Source: Rhipicephalus microplus
Taxonomy: Eukaryota > Arthropoda > Arachnida > Ixodida > Ixodidae
Reading direction: 5' to 3'
Length of the DNA stretch: 64,000 nucleotides
Assembly (NCBI RefSeq): GCF_043290135.1
Contig: NC_134702.1
Span: 197,626,491-197,690,490, forward strand
In this document: piece after piece, positions 22,560-33,246 of the stretch
How the letters are laid out: every line of letters begins with the position of its first letter
How positions within the stretch are numbered: position 1 is the first letter of the stretch
Program-made: the position numbers and the translations under genes
The notes under the pieces: generated by a model
Told to the model about the DNA's origin: nothing
Database searches by the model: none
What the model saw: the letters and a program-made list of their open reading frames with translations, nothing else

Positions 22560-22880
22560 GAAGCAAGAAGAATCCGCCGCTAACATGATCCTGCTCGTTG
22601 GAGAACGCAGGACGACAAGCTGATCTGTTTTCATTGCCGCGGTGTAGGACATATCTCTCGATACTGTCGTTCTCGCACCTATACAACTCATTTTTTCCAG
22701 GCTATCGACGGAACTACAACCACCTGTCCCTGCAGTTTGGCGCTCGTAACGTTGAACCGTATATTGGCGCTCCTGGGACACTGGTCCGTCATTCGCTGTC
22801 CCTGCATGACCGTCGCTCCACGTCACCTCAGCAGCGTCGCTATTCATCGCCCCGCCCTACTGAACGCTCCTTTTCTGAAA
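22560..22880 (+). pseudogene. Gypsy-2 Gag C-terminus with zinc knuckle
   Basis: A CCHC knuckle, CFHCRGVGHISRYC, is encoded at 22626-22667 in the usual position just before pol. Upstream gag cannot be followed. The frame is broken within about 30 codons on either side. Confidence 0.75.
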
Positions 22881-22950
22881 AAAACTGAGCATTGCAGCTC
22901 ACGGAGGTGACGCTGTATTAGACTCTTGACTTGAAAACTCTCTTCGGACA

Positions 22951-25900
22951 ATGACTACGGACCAGAACCTGCTTGATATAGAAGTGAATTGCATTCCTGT
23001 TACTGCCCTTATTGACGCCGGCGCACGTACTTCAATACTGAGCTTTGATCTTCGTTCACGGCTGTATAGGTTACTTACGCCACCCGTGTCTCTATTCGTA
23101 CGTGTCACTAGTGAAGCGACTCTGGCTGTGCTCGGAGCGCAATGCATGTGTGAGTTTCGCCGACCGCCAAACGTTCTTTCTGTTTCATTTTCTCACTCAT
23201 TGTCTTCATAACGTCATCCTCGGATTCGATTTTTGGAATGATCACTCTGCTATTATTCAATTCTCAGCCCTTGTCATGCAACTTGACATGCCTGCAGCGC
23301 CCGACGCGTCAAACTTGGTCCAAAACAACCTTCGTGTGCCGACTTTGTTCACCTCCCACCATAACTCCTAACTTGTGTCACTGTTGAACCATATACCGCT
23401 GTGCCAGATGTAGATTACGTGGTCTATCCGTCTCCCGACGCTTTACTGGTCCATAATGTTTTAAATGTTACAGTGAACAAGACGTGCCTTCCTCTTCTGA
23501 ACTTCGGACCCAGCCCTTAAGTTCTACCACAAGGTATTCTTTGTTTTCGCCGCTCTCTCACCGTCGAACAAATGCCAGATCTCATCAGCCACCTGAACTG
23601 GCCGCAGTCATTCCTCAGAACCCGCATAGTACTGATGCAGCCACATATATTACACTGCAAAACAACGTAACCAAGATGATTCCCTCAGACATATTGCCGT
23701 CTCAAGTGAAATACGTGAGCGAGCTCCTTACGACCTACTTGGACACATTCGACTTTGATGGTAGGAGCTTAGGTCAGTGCTCACAAGTCAAACACCGCAT
23801 GTATACGGGTTATGCAGCTTCGATTCACAGGCTTCCCTGTCGAGTGTCCCCATCGATGCGCCAAGTTATCTAACAGGAGTTTCTTAAGATGCTCACAAAA
23901 GCCATCATAGAGCCTTCTTGGAGTCCGGGGGCGTGCCCTGTCGTCCTAGTTAAATAGAAAGACAATACGCAGCGCTTCTACATGAACTATTGGCATTAAA
24001 ACAAGTTCACGAAAAGGATGTCTACCCGCTTTCTCGTATCGATTATGCCCTGGACTACCTTCATGGTGCAACCTATTTTTATACGATAGACCTAAGCTGT
24101 GGTTACTGAGAAATTGCCGTTGATGACCCCGGCCGGGAGAAGGCCGCCCTTGTAACGCCTCACGGTCTCAACCGATTCCGGGTAATGCCACTCGGCCTGT
24201 GCAATGCGCCGACTACGTTCGAGTGGATGATGGACACGCTTTTTCACAGCTTATAAGGGTCTATCTGCCTGTGTTATCTGGACGACGTGATTGTGCTTGC
24301 CTCAACCTTTGGGTCTCACCTCTAGCGACTTTCCTCCATTTTTTCAGTGTTTCCTGTGGTTGGGCTCCAACGTAATTATTCGAAATGCAGTTTTGGGTAT
24401 CGCCTAGTTACTATTCAAAGGCATCTAGTTTACTCATCCTGCATCCGCCCCAATTCCTACAAACTGCGTACTGTCCTCAATTTTCCCGTACCAAACTTGT
24501 GCCATGGGCGTGCGAAGTTCTGTGAGCCTATGCTCATATTTCCGACGATTAATCTGAAAATTTGCATAGGTCACACGCCCCCTGACTGATTTTATGAAAA
24601 AATAGGTGCCTTTCGAATGGGGTCCTAATCGAGCCACGGCATTTTTCCCGGTTCATAACGCGTCTGAACGATTCCACCGATTCTCTTCCGCTTCGACCCG
24701 GCCGCCCCAACCATGGTATGCACTCTGGCTAGTGGCTATGGTATTGGCGCGGTGTTAGCGGAGCGTCAATCTGGTCATGATCGAGTTTTTGCGTATGCCA
24801 GCCGGCTCCTTTTTCCTGCCGAATGCAGTTTCTCTATTACTGAACGCGAATACCTTGTGCTTTTATGGGCAGTTAGTAAATTGCTCCCCCATTTAAATTG
24901 TGAGCCTTTCATCGTTACCGCAGACCATCACGCTCTATACTGGCTTTCAGTCCTAAAACTTCCAACAAGGCGCCTTTCTCGTTGGACTCTGCGTCTCCAG
25001 GAATTCCCGTACACAGAGGTTCAGAAGTCCGGCCGTTTACACCAATACAACGACTGGCTCTCTCGTTCCCCCTCCACGCTACAAATCCCGTAATGGGTGA
25101 CGCGCCCATCTGTGTTTCCTCGCTCTCTGCTTTAGGCAACATGAAAAAAGAGCAACAGCGTGACGCGTCCCTACGAGATCTGATCAACCACCTAAATATT
25201 GGCTCTACAGACAGTTCATTTCAAATTTTTCTCGTCTAGACGGCATCTCATACCACCACAAAATGAGCCCCGTGGGAGAGGAACTACTACTCTTGTACCT
25301 GCGCTCGACCGTACTTCAGACACTACAAGATGTACCAACTGCTAGCCACCTTGCTGTTGCCAAAACGTACGACCATGTCCGCCAACGATGTTTCTGCCCC
25401 GGCCTTTACCGCTGCGTGTAACATCACGTTTCTTCTTGCAAGCCTTGCCAAAGCCACAAAAGGCCATCTGCACACCCCGCGGGGTTTCTTCAGCCAATCT
25501 GCATACCTGCCAAGCCTTTCTATAGTGTCGGCCTCGGCCTGCTGGACTTTTTACCTCTTTTTGCAGACGGTAACAGTTGTGTAGCCATTGCTAAAGGTTA
25601 TTCGACCAGTTTGGCCAGTACCAGACATCTGCCAAGCAGCTTCGCTGCAATGTCACTGACTTTTTGATTCAATACACCAGTTTGGCCAGTAACAGATATC
25701 TGCCAAGCAGCTTCGCTACAATGTCACTAACTTTTTGATTCAACACGTCATCTTACATCACGGCGCTCTTCGTCAACTGGTCGCTGACCACGGTCGCTAA
25801 TTTTTATCTGAGGTAGCCAACCACTTACTTCGTTCTTCTTCAACCAAGCACAACCTTGCGATGTCCTATCATTCTCAAACGAATGGCGTCACAGATATTG

Positions 25901-25990
25901 GAATCACGCGCTCAATGAGATGCTCGCCGAGTACAAGTTGACTGATTATCGCGACTGGGACATTTCACTACTCTTTGTCACTTTCACTTA
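22951..25990 (+). pseudogene. Gypsy-2 Pol remnant
   Basis: The protease retains the catalytic Asp, but its DTG is now DAG (IDAGARTSILS, about 23011-23043), followed by NVILGFDF. RT covers about 23820-24320 with the active site CYLDDVIV at 24272-24295 intact but surrounded by stops. RNase H (24713-25093) carries ADHHALYWL and a good open stretch of 126 codons. Integrase pieces run to 25990, where SYHSQTNGVTD and FVTFTYN boxes are readable. At least three frames are needed to follow it. Confidence 0.88.
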
Positions 25991-26017
25991 CAATAGCTAG
26001 TGCCAGGACACTTGCGG

Positions 26018-28634
26018 ATATTCTACGTTTTACTTTTTATTTTTATTTATTTATTTATTTACAAAATACTGTCAACCCTCCTTGAGGGTTATTACAGGAG
26101 TGGAAAGGATACAAACATTATACAAGCAAGGCAATATAGTGGCAATACAAGAAGAGTACATAAGAAACGCGCGATCATGATAATAAGTAATGTATACATC
26201 ATACAGGCATAGTTGCCTTGAACCAAATGATGAAGAAAATAAAATAAAATGTTAGAGTGTGGATGCTTCCTCCCGAACGCAATTAGGTTAACACCTGGAA
26301 CTTGGGAGCACAGACATGAGTTTTTCAACGCTTTCTAGAAATTTTTGAAGTGTTGGCTGTGCTACAGTATCTGGATCAAGCGCGTTCCATTCTCTTATTA
26401 CGCGAGGGAAAAATGAAAACCTGAAGGTATTGTTACTGCAGAAATATTCTTTGAAGATGAGGTCGTGTTTTTGGCGCACTTTCCCTTTTTCTTTTATAGT
26501 AGTGAAGACGGAGGCATTAGTTTTAAAGTGGCCGTGCAACAGTTGATAAAAGAACTTCAACCGATGTATTTTTGCTCTATCGCGGAGCGTAGGTAGCTCT
26601 GCTCGGAGCAGAAGCTCGGAAGGGGAATCCGTTCGCCTATAGCGGTTAAAGATAAATCTTACCGCCTTGCGCTGTACGCTCTCGAGCAAAGCTATGTCAG
26701 TATTTGTTGAAGGAAACCACACTATATTCGCATATTCTAGCATAGGTCTTATAAAGGAAATGTAAGATAAGCGCTTGGTATCTGTGGTAGCGTAGCGTAG
26801 GGTCCGTTTTAGAAAAATCAACTTGTTTATTGCCTTTTTCGTCACCTGATGTATATGCGCAGTCCATTTGAGGTCAGATGATATTAGAAGCCCTAAATAT
26901 TTATACTGAGTTGCTGTGCGAAGGGTGACACCATTAAGTGAGTATGGAAATAATAGTTTGTTTTTCTTTCTGCTTATGTTCATCACGACCGTTTTTTCGG
27001 AATTAATAACCATCTGCCAATCATGGCACCACTGGGCTACGTTGTTTAGGGAATCGTTAAGGGCAACCTGATCGTCAATGTGTTTGATTTCACTGTAAAT
27101 CATGCAGTCATCTGCAAACAGTCTAATTTTAACGTTTACTGATTCAACAATGTCATCTATGAATAACAGGAACAAGAGCGGAGCGAGAACAGATCCCTGC
27201 GGAACGCCCGAAAGAACTTTAACAGTGTCAGAATTTTGTCCATTATAGTGCACAAACTGGTAGCGGTCTGAAAGGTAATCACTAATCCATTCAACTATTG
27301 GACCATTGCCTAGTTTGTCTATGAGTTTAGTGATGAGTTTAGAGTGGGACACGCGGTCGAAGGCCTTAGAGAAATCTAAAAAAATTACATCGATTTGTGA
27401 TTGTTCGTTTATTGCCAGCCCGAAGTCATGTATAGCCTCTGCAAGTTGAGTGACAGTAGATAGCCCACTTCTGAACCCATGCTGAGAAAGAGAGATGAGG
27501 TTGTTTTCTTCTACATGCTTGGTTAATAACTTTAAGATAATGTGCTCGAGAATTTTGCAACTTGTGCAAGTTAAAGAAATTGGCCGGTAGTTCGTTGGGA
27601 TAGAAGTATCACCAGATTTGTGCACTGGCACAACTTTCGCGATTTTCCACTCCGCCGGAAGACGGCAATCGCTAATTGACTTTGTAAATATGAGATGGAG
27701 GTACTTGCTAATGGGTTCAGCATAGCGTTTAAGGAAGGTGTTTGGTATTTCGTCTGGGCCACTACTTTTGTTTTCATCAAGGTCTAATAGCAGTGAAAGA
27801 ATGCCAGGTACTGTCATATTTAACGACGGAAGTGATCTGCCTTGGTCATCGTGACGGGAACCCGGTGTAATCTTTCGGAGGTTATCAGTGCTAAAAACAG
27901 AGTGAAAGTAAGAATTGAAATTATTCGCCTTTTTCTTGCCCTCTTCAGCTGGAAACACCGATAATGTCGACCGTTTTACGCTTATGTAGCGCCAGAATTT
28001 ATCGGGTGCGCTTTTAATAAACTTTTGTAGGGTGTGTCCATAAAAATGCCGTTTTGCGTCTCGTATCTTTCCTTTTAAGGTCGATGTCAGCGTTGCTATT
28101 TGTGAGCTAGCACTTCCTAGCGTTTTTTTTGCCTTCCTTACACGCTTGATTTTGCGCTTAAGGTGAATTATGTCGCGGGTAACCCATGGGTTGTGCTTTC
28201 TTGTAACCAGTTTTCGTTTGGGAATAAAGTTAGAAATACAATGCATGATATGATGCTTAAACTGTGCCCACACTTCATCTATGCTCGTGTTATCTGCACA
28301 TAGCTCAGAAAACTCGGGATACTCGTGCGACAGGTAACTCATTATCGCCGCATCATTAGCTTTATTGAAGGAGGGCACATATTTCACTGGGCCAGATTGC
28401 CGTATTGGAGTTGCTAAAGGCAAAGTACACAAAACTATTTTATGATCCGATATGCCATTAATTGTTTCAACACTTGCACTGTCGGTGGAAAAGTGATCAC
28501 TTGCAAATACAAGGTCTAACACTGAGTGCGACTGTCCTTGATGTACTTTTTCTATGTAAGAGACTACACTGCCGTTCTGCAGGCTTGTATGCAGCACCTT
28601 TACTAAAATTTCGCCTATGTATTTATTCCCTTAT
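26018..28634 (-). mobile_element. CR1-like LINE (LINE B), 5'-truncated
   Basis: Minus-strand LINE with a long open RT frame and a 3' end of the form CCTGTAATAACCC...GGGTTGACAGTATT plus an (AAAT)n tail at 26018-26060. The stem-like 3' end is shared with LINE C (55181) and resembles that of LINE D (62290). It was inserted into Gypsy-2 integrase; the 5' edge at about 28634 abuts repeat X. No target-site duplication could be confirmed. The absence of RNase H together with the FADD and tail features suggest the CR1/L2/Rex1 group. Confidence 0.85.
26288..28597 (-). CDS. LINE B ORF2 fragment: endonuclease end and full RT
   Basis: 769 codons without a stop. It begins inside the endonuclease (VLDLVFASDHF, GISDHKIVL) and continues upstream to the truncation. 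RT boxes in order: GPDEIPNTFLK, NYRPISLTCTSCKILE, QHGFRSGLSTVTQL, FLDFSKAFDRV, GVPQGSVLAPLLF, active-site FADD at residues 494-497, then NSEKTVVM and YKYLGLLIS. The C-terminus (LEYANIVWF, FPRVIREWNAL) is the usual CR1-type end. The domain is intact for RT chemistry, but the endonuclease start and ORF1 are missing, so the copy is not autonomous. The open frame implies a young insertion. Because it is truncated, the listed start is only the first possible start codon. Confidence 0.85.
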   Translation of the reverse strand: MLHTSLQNGSVVSYIEKVHQGQSHSVLDLVFASDHFSTDSASVETINGISDHKIVLCTLPLATPIRQSGPVKYVPSFNKANDAAIMSYLSHEYPEFSELCADNTSIDEVWAQFKHHIMHCISNFIPKRKLVTRKHNPWVTRDIIHLKRKIKRVRKAKKTLGSASSQIATLTSTLKGKIRDAKRHFYGHTLQKFIKSAPDKFWRYISVKRSTLSVFPAEEGKKKANNFNSYFHSVFSTDNLRKITPGSRHDDQGRSLPSLNMTVPGILSLLLDLDENKSSGPDEIPNTFLKRYAEPISKYLHLIFTKSISDCRLPAEWKIAKVVPVHKSGDTSIPTNYRPISLTCTSCKILEHIILKLLTKHVEENNLISLSQHGFRSGLSTVTQLAEAIHDFGLAINEQSQIDVIFLDFSKAFDRVSHSKLITKLIDKLGNGPIVEWISDYLSDRYQFVHYNGQNSDTVKVLSGVPQGSVLAPLLFLLFIDDIVESVNVKIRLFADDCMIYSEIKHIDDQVALNDSLNNVAQWCHDWQMVINSEKTVVMNISRKKNKLLFPYSLNGVTLRTATQYKYLGLLISSDLKWTAHIHQVTKKAINKLIFLKRTLRYATTDTKRLSYISFIRPMLEYANIVWFPSTNTDIALLESVQRKAVRFIFNRYRRTDSPSELLLRAELPTLRDRAKIHRLKFFYQLLHGHFKTNASVFTTIKEKGKVRQKHDLIFKEYFCSNNTFRFSFFPRVIREWNALDPDTVAQPTLQKFLESVEKLMSVLPSSRC

Positions 28635-29450
28635 AGTAGAAAAATAGTCCAGCAGATAAGATGGCAGTGTAATTTTCGAACACCAACACGTCGTCGTCCT
28701 CTTCTATCGCACAACCCCGCATGGAAATTGCCGCCACCCAGCACAAACATCAGTTTATATTAAAACTAACGATAGAGCATGTCAGTTTTCATTTTAACGA
28801 TTTAAAGTGGTCTACGTTCTTGGAAAGTATATGAAAGGAATGCGTCTACTGTGTCAAGATATTCCTCTCTGCCTGCAAATGTTATCCGCAAAGAAGCACT
28901 GGCAACACTCGTGCGTGCGGTTTAGATAAGCAGTTGCGTGAAAAAATTTCCGAGCTGCGCACTCAAGAACATACTGAGAGTTAAACTTTTATCGCAGTTA
29001 TTCTATAGACGTGTATCGTGTGGATAACACTGTCACAACCATGTTGGACACGTTCGGTAGTACACAATACTGGGAATAAAATACAATAAAAGTAATCAAT
29101 TTTAGTAGATCAATATGTGAGTTTTATCGCCCTAAAACCACAATATGAATCGAAGAGACGCCGTAGCGGAGGACTCGGGAACTTGTTACCACCTCTGATT
29201 CTCCAATGTACACCCAAATTTGAGCACATGGGCCTGCAGTATTTTCGCCTCCATCGAAAATGCAGCAGTCACCACCAGGACTTGAGATCCCGCTGCCTGC
29301 TGGTCAGCAGCCGAGCACCTTAGCCTCTAGACCGCCATGGCCGGACAATCAATTCCCTTCTCTAATGCAGAATCACACTAGGCAGAGCACGAAATTAAAC
29401 ACATTGACTCATTTATGTGCTTGTGGTGGTAACAACTTTATAATATATCC
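28635..29450 (+). repeat. Dispersed repeat X, copy 3 (blocks C then B)
   Basis: C at 28635-28745 (CACGTCGTCGTCCTCTTC), B at 28775-29101 (TGTCAGTTTTCATTTT, TCTGCCTGCAAATGTTATC), continuing after the SINE at 29347-29450 (AATCACACTAGGCAGAGCA, matching 21620 of copy 2). The match to copy 2 across the SINE proves the SINE came later. Confidence 0.6.
29102..29346 (-). mobile_element. tRNA-derived SINE (Ruka-like), copy 2
   Basis: An older, diverged copy with its head at the right (minus sense GGTCTAGAGGCTAAGG). Box B is altered to GGACTTGAGATCC on the plus side. Flanked by AATCAATT at 29094-29101 and 29347-29354. Confidence 0.8.
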
Positions 29451-29654
29451 AGTAAATTCGTGGTCTGGACATAGGCCGTCCTTGAAGAGGGCCGGAGCCC
29501 TGTCTCTTCACCGCCTTACGAGCTTGCTTTGTGGCCCACAGTTGGTGCTGGAGGTGGGAGCTGCACAGCGCAGCTGTCCACTGAACAGCAGCTTCATCTG
29601 GGGAGGCTGCACTTTCTTCTGCTAAAACTACGAATTCGCAGAGATTGTGCCTAG

Positions 29655-30595
29655 TTTCACAAGTATATGGGCTGAGGCCTGGTTTGCTCGTCGGGCGTTG
29701 CGAAATGAACCAAAGAGGCTGTTGGTACCAAACGAAAACTATCACTTCATTACCATGAAAATCACAAAACGAAACAACACAAACACGCACAGGTTGAAAA
29801 GACAGAAAAGGAGATGTCTTAATGACGCACGTTTCAACGTTCGATTCCATTTGCGTTCTATAGTTCTCGCGATTACAGTTGTGGCGTGGCCTCCGGTCCG
29901 CTGGGAGTCCCTCTCAGGTGTGATGAAACGCCATATCGATGCTCAACGGTGGTGACGATGTTAAAGACTCACTACAGCGGAAGCTCCAGTGCTTTTTCGC
30001 CGAGGCAGGGGCTCGGGCGGGAAACTGCAGCCCAGGATCGGCGGTGGTTCCGAGGCTGCTCGCCGAGGTTGGTGCTCAGGCGGGAAACTGCAGGCCAGGA
30101 TTGGCGGTGGTTCCGGGGCTGCTTGCCGAGGTCGGTGCTCGGGTGGGAAACTGCAGCCCAGGATCGGCGGGGGTTCCGGGGCTGCTTGCCGAGGTCGGTG
30201 CTCAGGCGGGAAACTGCAGCTAAGGATCGGCGGTGGTTCCGGGGCTGCTCGCCGAGGTCAGTGCTCATGCGGGAAACTGCAGCTCAGGATCCGCGGTTGC
30301 TCTGTGAGCTGCTCGCCGAGTCAGGTGCTCGGGCGAGAACCATTGCCGTCCAGGGGCAGCGGTACTTCTTTGCGCTGCTCGCCGAATGAGGTGCTCGGGC
30401 GGGAGCCTGGAGCGATACCCAGTCTGAACTTCCGCAGCCCTTGGCCCCTCGAACGCCACGTCACGGCTCTCACGTTCCTCACTCACTCTGCGCCCTCTTC
30501 ATTTTCCTTTTCTTCTCCCTCATTTCAGCATTTTAAATTACCTATTCAAGACAACTTCTTTCTCGTCCTCTTTTTTTTATCTTGTCATTCTTGAG
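29655..30595 (-). repeat. 3' LTR of the long-LTR element
   Basis: Homologous to 33247-34065 plus 34292-34354. It contains a GC-rich tandem array of five 63-bp units (GAAACTGCAG phase at 30021, 30084, 30147, 30210 and 30273) and two weaker ones. Because 63 is a multiple of three, long open frames appear on both strands; these are repeat artefacts. The left edge TTTCAC corresponds to TGTCAC in the other LTR. Confidence 0.85.
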
Positions 30596-30599
30596 AATG

Positions 30600-31000
30600 G
30601 CTCCCAATTTTTTTATATTTCGCGCCACGAAAACTGTCGTCCCCACTAGCACCATGCACTACAATGTACCACACAAAACTTCCCTGCACGACACAGCACT
30701 TCACGGCACATCTCGGCACTTCCCTTCACCGCACAGCACTTCACTTCACGGCACGTCACATCACTGCACGGCATACTTAAATCCACAGTGGCACCACTAG
30801 ACTTGCCTACACTAACACGCACATTCATCTTCGTGAGTCACAGTCACACTTAACTGTCACCCCACATCAGCCATGAAACAATGATACTAGGCATTTGTCC
30901 GCACGGAGTTTCCTTTGTGGGACACTGGTTTTATAGGTCCTACAATGTCAAATGCGACTCTTTGAAAAAGTTGCTCAATAATAGGCGTAGTCCTCAAAGG
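30600..31000 (-). other. Internal non-coding part of the long-LTR element
   Basis: Between the 3' LTR and the integrase remnant. 30650-30780 is a loose array of 10-12-bp words (CACTGCACGGCA and CACTTCACGGCAC types) that gives artefactual open frames. No domain was recognised. Confidence 0.5.
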
Positions 31001-31239
31001 TTGATTGATATGTGGGGTTTAACGTCCCAAAACCACTATATGATTATGAGAGACGCCGTAGTGGAGGGCTCCGGATATTTAGACCACCTGGGGTTCGTTA
31101 ACGTGCACCCAAATCTGAGCACACGGGCCTACAACATTTCCGCCTCCATCGGAAATGCAGCCGCCGCAGTCGGGATTCGAACCCGCGCCCTGCGGGTCAG
31201 CAGCCGAGTAACTTAGCCACTAGACCACCGCGGCGGGGC
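31001..31239 (-). mobile_element. tRNA-derived SINE (Ruka-like), copy 3, full length
   Basis: Head at the right, with box A and an intact box B (GGGATTCGAACCC on the plus strand), and a TTGATTGATATG tail at the left. The 12-bp target-site duplication AGTCCTCAAAGG/AGTCCTCATAGG (30989-31000, 31240-31251) has one mismatch. It lies next to the integrase remnant. Confidence 0.93.
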
Positions 31240-31251
31240 AGTCCTCATAGG

Positions 31252-31680
31252 TACCTTCGAGACCAAACCTTTTGTTGTGGTTCTCTGACATGTGTTACAA
31301 GATAAGATCGCACAAACCTCTTAATGCCACTTTGCATGCACGGCCAAAAAGATTTTCAGCGACCCTGCTAGTTGTCTTTCTTACTCCCTGATGGCCAGCC
31401 ATAATAGTGTCATGTGCCAATTCTAGAACAGCCCTTCGTAAGCTCACCGGCACTGCTGTCTCAATTTTCTGTGGTTTCTAGCTCCAGAATTTCTCTCGGA
31501 AACCCTTGGCAGTTAATCTGTAGCGTTGGAGCAGAGCCCTTTTGACCTTGTCGTAATCTAGCGCATCCGCTGCTGGCATCCGGTTAAAAACAGCCAATGC
31601 CTTTCCCGCAAGGCACATGCTCAATCCAGTCGCCCAATCACTCTTCTGCCTGCCTTGTCCTATCGCGATTCTCTCGAACT
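31252..31680 (-). pseudogene. Gag-integrase remnant joined by deletion
   Basis: Read from 31680 downwards on the minus strand: first a Gag helical segment of the SCAN-like kind found in this gypsy group (GLSMCLAGKALAVFNRMP, then RYRLTAKGFREKFW), one stop, and directly afterwards the integrase N-terminal finger (LELAHDTIMAGHQGVRKTTSRV). Everything between, namely the Gag end, protease, RT and RNase H, is missing. The frame ends with stops at about 31290, before the second Cys pair can be recognised. Confidence 0.7.
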
Positions 31681-31833
31681 GCTGTATATAGGCTGATTGA
31701 ATGATTGATTGATATGTGGGGTTTAACGTCCCAAAACCACCATATGATTATGAGAGACGCCGTAGTGGAGGGCTCCGGGAATTCCGACCACCTGGGGTTC
31801 TTTAACGTGCATCCAAATCTGAGCACATGAGCG

Positions 31834-32787
31834 TGTGACGCTATGATGACTGGGTGACGTGGCCTAGCTCATACGCCATGTTTTTTCCTTTCTGACTTCT
31901 TCCTTCTCTGCTTCTACTACTAACTCTTAACCATCGCTACCTTCTTACGTTACAGGATTCCCCCTCCCCTCGAAAGAAGTCGCGTCATTCGAACAGAAAT
32001 GAAGACTGAACATGCACGGCTTAGAACTGAACACTGTCAAAAAGAGAAGATCATTCCAAGTTCGAGGAAGTTTCCGTTAACACACTATAGCTTCACAGGA
32101 GAGGACCGCAATCCGGGGTATCAAGTACAGCTCTGGCGGGCGAGGCTGACTTTTGCACTCTGGACAACATAAGCATGCTTTGAGCATGAAATCAGATGGA
32201 AACACAGCTGGTATTCTTGCGATGAATGAACGTGGTGTAATGGCCTTGAAGCATTGGCTGGATGATTTGCGCAGGTGTCGTGCTATTTGTCTTGATTGGA
32301 ACCCATGCGTCGCCACCCGTTTGCGTGCTTGTTGACCGAGGCTGGTGCGGTGATTTCTGCGTCCTTGCGAAATACAGAGTATGATTTGGTGCCTTTCTCG
32401 ACGTTGTATGTCGTGTTGCCTGAGTCTAGATCTCAACTGGAGAAAACTTACTCGACGTCTCTTGGGAAAATATCCTGGAGTCGATGCTTTCTTTGTTTCG
32501 AGCGAGAAATCTTGAATATGTCTTCGGTTTGGTTGACACATTTGTAAACGGCTTTCCATAAACCGCGTGTGTTCTTCCGAAGATGATTCCATTCGTAGTC
32601 GTCCTTGTTCGTATAGCCCTTGGGATCTCTGTTGTTCTTGGACTTGCTGGTATTGATGATGTTGCTGCGGAAAGACCTGAGGTGGCAGCCCTTTTTCACC
32701 ATGACACTGACTTCCTGGGCAATTGAGTGTGGTGTCGAGTGGGTAGATAATAGTCTCTAGGCTGTTGTGCTGCATTTCGGGTAGTGA
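31834..32787 (-). mobile_element. Insert with LTR-like end and polypurine tract (class uncertain)
   Basis: 31834-31954 starts TGTGACGC and ends GTTACA, like a 121-bp LTR. On the minus strand it is preceded by a purine run (GAGGGGAGGGGGAATCC, 31955-31971), which would be the polypurine tract of a minus-strand LTR element. Upstream, 32000-32787 has open frames at 32448-32702 and 32077-32560, but neither matches a domain I recognise. No second LTR is present on the right, so the element would be truncated. Confidence 0.45.
32448..32702 (-). pseudogene. Unrecognised frame in the insert (84 codons)
   Basis: Starts MVKKGCHLRSFRSN and ends QDIFPRDVE; basic, with a central LRKNTRGLWKAVYKCVNQ. The neighbouring frame (to 32077) contains a CLCCPECKSQPRPPE stretch, which could be part of a Cys-rich protein. 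The two frames may once have been one coding region split by a frameshift. Function unknown. Confidence 0.25.
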
Positions 32788-32824
32788 AGACCTACAACAT
32801 TTCCGCCTCCATCCGCTGTATATA

Positions 32825-33183
32825 AGCGTCGAGGTCATCTCGCCTTTCGTCAAAAGGTGTGTTTAACTTACGCGGACTCACTTTTGGTGGCTGGGGTACC
32901 ATCTCTGACCTATCTGGTACTTCAACACTAGTGCTTGCGCGCAACTGCATTTTTTTTTTTCAGTGAGCTCCTCTTCCAGCATTAGGTTTTTATAAGTTCG
33001 CTCGTCGACGGCTTTCGCTCGATCTTCAGCGGCTTTCGCTCGCTCTTCATGTTCTTTCGCGGCCTCTCGTGCCTCTGCACGCTCTTCTCGTAATTTTTTC
33101 TGTTTCTCATGATAGAGCATCATTATAGCCTCAGCTGATAATACCGCAGCACCACCGGCTGCCATCAAGCGTTCCAGATCCAT
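32825..33183 (-). pseudogene. Gag N-terminus of the long-LTR element
   Basis: ATG at 33183, 64 bp after the 5' LTR end, as expected for gag. The start MDLERLMAAG and the charged coiled-coil run REERAEAREAAKEHEERAKAAEDRAKAVDER are typical of Gag N-termini in this long-LTR gypsy group. The run is followed by a frameshifted continuation to about 32825 (DERRDDLDAYIQR), which resumes after the SINE at 31680. Confidence 0.7.
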
Positions 33184-33246
33184 TTCACAGCTCGCGACAG
33201 ACCTAGGCGTGTTAAAAAGTTACATGGTTCCTGGCAGGCTCGCCAT

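Larger units (their letters stand above)
22500..26017 (+). mobile_element. Decayed Ty3/gypsy element (Gypsy-2)
   Basis: Plus-strand remains of gag end, protease, RT, RNase H and integrase in Ty3/gypsy order, with many stops and shifts. No LTR was recognised on the left, and the right part of integrase is cut off by LINE B inserted at about 26018. A 72-bp tandem duplication (25605-25676 and 25677-25748) lies inside integrase. It is much older than Gypsy-1. Confidence 0.9.
31691..32814 (-). mobile_element. SINE copy 4 (5'-truncated), split by a later insert
   Basis: SINE sequence is present at 31691-31833 (tail side) and about 32788-32814 (CCTACAACATTTCCGCCTCCATC). The head with the pol III boxes is missing. 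A 10-bp target-site duplication, GCTGTATATA, flanks the pair (31681-31690, 32815-32824), so both halves are one insertion. The middle belongs to another element. Confidence 0.8.

Noticed and set aside
29990..30330. CRISPR-like regular repeats
   Set aside because: Units are contiguous 63-bp tandem repeats without unique spacers, in a eukaryotic LTR.
29886..30594. Several Gly/Arg-rich and Arg/Glu-rich open frames of 100-200 codons, also at 33541-33990
   Set aside because: They follow the 63-bp tandem repeats of the LTRs, are open in several frames at once and have no domain.
30646..30828. Cys-rich minus-strand peptide
   Set aside because: Produced by a loose array of CACTGCACGGCA-type words; no start context or domain.
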